Below are positions 62,120 through 64,000 of a DNA stretch of 64,000 nucleotides, piece after piece; the first letter of the stretch is position 1, and every line of letters begins with the position of its first letter. Under the pieces are notes generated by a model. It had not been told where the DNA came from. It did no database searches and saw only the letters and a program-made list of their open reading frames with translations. The stretch comes from VXYL01 sp965203685 (GTDB lineage: Bacteria; Pseudomonadota; Gammaproteobacteria; Pseudomonadales; Azotimanducaceae). Made by a program: the position numbers and the translations under genes. The DNA is taken from assembly GCA_965203685.1 (NCBI GenBank), contig OZ241908.1, forward strand, positions 682,001 through 746,000, given 5' to 3'.

Positions 62120-63862
62120 ATGCGTACGGTCTGGTTCCATCGCGACTACCAGCGCTTCACGGGCGGCCACGTGAAGCACGCCCACTACGTCGACCACGTT
62201 GCCCGTCATGCGCTCCACAGCCCTGCGATCACGTTCAGCAGCGAACCGGCTTCGGCGTCGCTGCGCGAGGAACAACAACGGCTCTGGCCGTTCGATGGCC
62301 ACATCGCACCGGACTGGCGACCCGAACCACGCGACATTCTGTTCGTCGCCGGCACGGACTGGCGCTATGTCGATGCGGGCTGCCTGAACGAGTTGCCGAA
62401 TCCGCGCATCAACCTCATCCAGGGTGTGCGGCATGCTGACGCGGACACGGAGCTTTATGGCTACCTCGCACGGCGCGCGGTGCGCATCTGCGTCAGCCAG
62501 GAAGTAGCCGATGCCATCGCGGCCACCGGGCGGACCCGGGGACCTACGCTGACCATCCCGAACGGTATCGACATGGTGCCGTTTCGGCCGGGTGCGGCTA
62601 TGCCGGAGGGCCGGACCACCGGGGTCACCATCGTCGCCTACAAGGCGCCCGGCTTAGGCCGCGAACTCGCCGCGACGTTGTCCGCGCAAGGCATCGCGCA
62701 CAAGGTGGTGTTCGACTTCATAGACCGCGGCGAGTTCCTGGCGCTGCTGGCGGATACGCGAGTCGCGGTGTGCCTGCCGCTCGCGGAAGAGGGTTTCTAC
62801 CTGCCGGCACTAGAGGCCATGGCAGCCGGCTGTATCGTCGTGACGATGGACTGCATCGGCAACCGCGGCTTCTGCAAGCCTGCGGAGAATTGCCTGGTCG
62901 GCCACGATGCGGCGACGCTCGCGGATGCCGTGGCCTCGGCGGTGGCGATGGCACCCAGCGACCTCAATGCTCTGCGGGAACGCGCCGGAAGGACCGTTGA
63001 GGCGCATTCCCTCGATGTCGAGCGGGCGCGCTTCCACGCCGTGCTCGAGGATGTCGACCGCCTTTGGCGGGAGGACGGTACGCGTCCGTTGCCACCGATC
63101 AGGCGCAGACCGAGCAAGCCGCTCGTGGATTTCATGATCGTCGGCGCGCAGAAGTGCGGCACCACGGCTCTCGGTCAGTTCCTGGCCGAGCACCCGGAAA
63201 TCGGCATGTCGTCGCAGAAGGAAGTGCACCTGTTCGACGCGCCGGACTACGTGGCCGGGACCAGCGCCCGTGACCTTGACTCACGCCAATCGCAGTACTT
63301 CGAGCACGTTGCGCACGCGACCATTCGCGGTGAGGCAACCCCGATCTACATGTTCCTGCCGGACGTTGCCGGCGAGTTGAAGCGCTACAACGCCGACCTC
63401 AAGCTGATCGTGCTCGTGCGTGACCCGGTGGAACGCGCGCTCTCGGAGTACTACATGCAGAAGGCAAGGGCGCGCGAGACGAAGCCGCTGTGGCTCGCAT
63501 TGCTGCTCGAGCACTGGCGACTCGGCCGGGATGGATACCCTCGCCGGATGCGTTCGGCGACGCGGGAGCACGCGTATCGGAGTCGCGGGCTCTACAGTCT
63601 GCAGTTGCAGCGGCTCTACCGTCATTTCGACCGGGAGCGCGTGCTCGTCGTGCGCCGCAACGACCTGCTCCATGAACACGACGCGACGATGGAACGGGTG
63701 TTCGCTTTCCTAGGCGTGTCGACGGAGTTTCGGGTTGCGCGCGACGTGGTTTTCGCGGGCGACGAGGTCCGCCGCCCGCACCTGGTGACGTGTGCACTGC
63801 TCAGGCTGTCCTATGCGGCCGAGCTCCGCCGACTGCGACGTCTTGGCATCTCGTTGGAATAG
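62120..63862 (+). CDS. Fusion of a GT4-type glycosyltransferase and a sulfotransferase
   Basis: A 580-residue protein. Residues 1-315 are GT-B like: VWFHRDYQRFTGGHVKHAHY at the N-terminus, LTIPNGIDMVPFRPGAA and the E-x7-E motif in AEEGFYLPALEAMAAGCIVV of the GT4 family. Residues 335-580 are a heparan-sulfate-type sulfotransferase: DFMIVGAQKCGTTALGQFLA (5'-phosphosulfate loop), KLIVLVRDPVERALSEYYMQ (3'-phosphate site) and RVLVVRRNDLL. ATG at 62120 is the first after the IS remnant; longer reading runs through transposase debris. With the other fusion gene it argues for a sulfated glycan assembled by bifunctional enzymes. Confidence 0.85.
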   Translation: MRTVWFHRDYQRFTGGHVKHAHYVDHVARHALHSPAITFSSEPASASLREEQQRLWPFDGHIAPDWRPEPRDILFVAGTDWRYVDAGCLNELPNPRINLIQGVRHADADTELYGYLARRAVRICVSQEVADAIAATGRTRGPTLTIPNGIDMVPFRPGAAMPEGRTTGVTIVAYKAPGLGRELAATLSAQGIAHKVVFDFIDRGEFLALLADTRVAVCLPLAEEGFYLPALEAMAAGCIVVTMDCIGNRGFCKPAENCLVGHDAATLADAVASAVAMAPSDLNALRERAGRTVEAHSLDVERARFHAVLEDVDRLWREDGTRPLPPIRRRPSKPLVDFMIVGAQKCGTTALGQFLAEHPEIGMSSQKEVHLFDAPDYVAGTSARDLDSRQSQYFEHVAHATIRGEATPIYMFLPDVAGELKRYNADLKLIVLVRDPVERALSEYYMQKARARETKPLWLALLLEHWRLGRDGYPRRMRSATREHAYRSRGLYSLQLQRLYRHFDRERVLVVRRNDLLHEHDATMERVFAFLGVSTEFRVARDVVFAGDEVRRPHLVTCALLRLSYAAELRRLRRLGISLE

Positions 63863-63893
63863 CAGTAGCCAGTGGCTCATGGCTCCTCGTGCA

Positions 63894-64000
63894 GATGTTT
63901 GCGGACTTGTCGCCTGCGCCAGGTGGAGGACTGGGACGGCATCCGCGTTGTCCGGGTGGTGACCTTTCTCGCGGCCAATGCGGGCACTTGGCGGCGGACG
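63894..64000 (+). pseudogene. Possible 5'-deleted GT4 glycosyltransferase fragment
   Basis: In one frame the right edge reads RQVEDWDGIRVVRVVTFLAA followed by NAGTWRRT, resembling the region of WbuB-like GT4 enzymes just after the first strand pair. No start codon with a ribosome site precedes it and the expected N-terminal 60 residues are missing. It continues beyond the window, so it may be a remnant or a misread start; confidence is low. Confidence 0.25.

Noticed and set aside
1..64000. CRISPR array, rRNA genes, riboswitch.
   Set aside because: No regularly spaced direct repeats, no rRNA-like stretches and no riboswitch core that I recognise in any gap; the repeats present are palindromic and irregularly spaced.

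Overview
The window is about 64 kb of GC-rich, densely packed bacterial DNA. It has a complete general (type II) secretion gene set, an OmpR-type regulator, a TRAP transporter, Rpn-family genes and hairpin-type intergenic repeats. This fits an uncultured gammaproteobacterium-like organism, possibly marine or host-associated. The placement is inference: there is no rRNA, and I recognise no tRNA gene.

Region 1 (1-21.3 kb) is a catabolic island. One long plus-strand operon (8783-19943), with ATGA/GTGA stop-start overlaps at several junctions, encodes a CE4-family (PuuE/cyclic-imidase-like) hydrolase, MaoC hydratase, acyl-CoA dehydrogenase, CaiB-type CoA transferase, MmgE/PrpD protein, adenylate-forming CoA ligase, amidase, hot-dog thioesterase and a complete TRAP transporter. 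Divergent satellite operons carry a LeuCD-type hydro-lyase, aldehyde dehydrogenase, NADP-dependent MDR reductase, VOC proteins, a methyltransferase, an MFS carrier and a two-domain alpha/beta hydrolase. Together they suggest uptake of an acid or amide and its breakdown through CoA thioesters. The two divergent promoters are AT-rich and carry inverted repeats.

Region 2 (21.6-36.1 kb) is accessory. It holds a secreted protein with a subtilase-like C-terminus, a one-chain two-component regulator facing a PhoB-box-like direct repeat and an outer-membrane barrel gene, a small four-cysteine secreted protein, a frameshifted Rpn-family gene, two related secreted PPC-domain proteins (one frameshifted), a DUF433/DUF5615 toxin-antitoxin pair, a methyltransferase, a DUF2235 hydrolase, and remnants of both the methyltransferase gene and a second gspL.

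Region 3 (36.2-54.1 kb) is a type II secretion locus in the order gspE-F-G-H-I-J-K-L-M-C-D. It is interrupted by palindromic two-hairpin repeats and an Rpn remnant. Probable cargo or surface proteins follow: a 549-residue secreted protein with its own promoter and terminator, a second copy of the four-cysteine protein, and a 1137-residue protein made of four LRR+PPC units. PPC domains are known in type II-exported proteins, so this looks like a secretion machine with linked cargo.

Region 4 (54.5-64 kb) is a surface-glycan block: a GT-D-type glycosyltransferase, a membrane glycosyltransferase, a DPM1-like GT2 enzyme, a glycosyltransferase fused to two sulfotransferase domains, a degraded IS256-family transposase, and a GT4-sulfotransferase fusion. 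It probably makes a sulfated polysaccharide or glycoprotein glycan.
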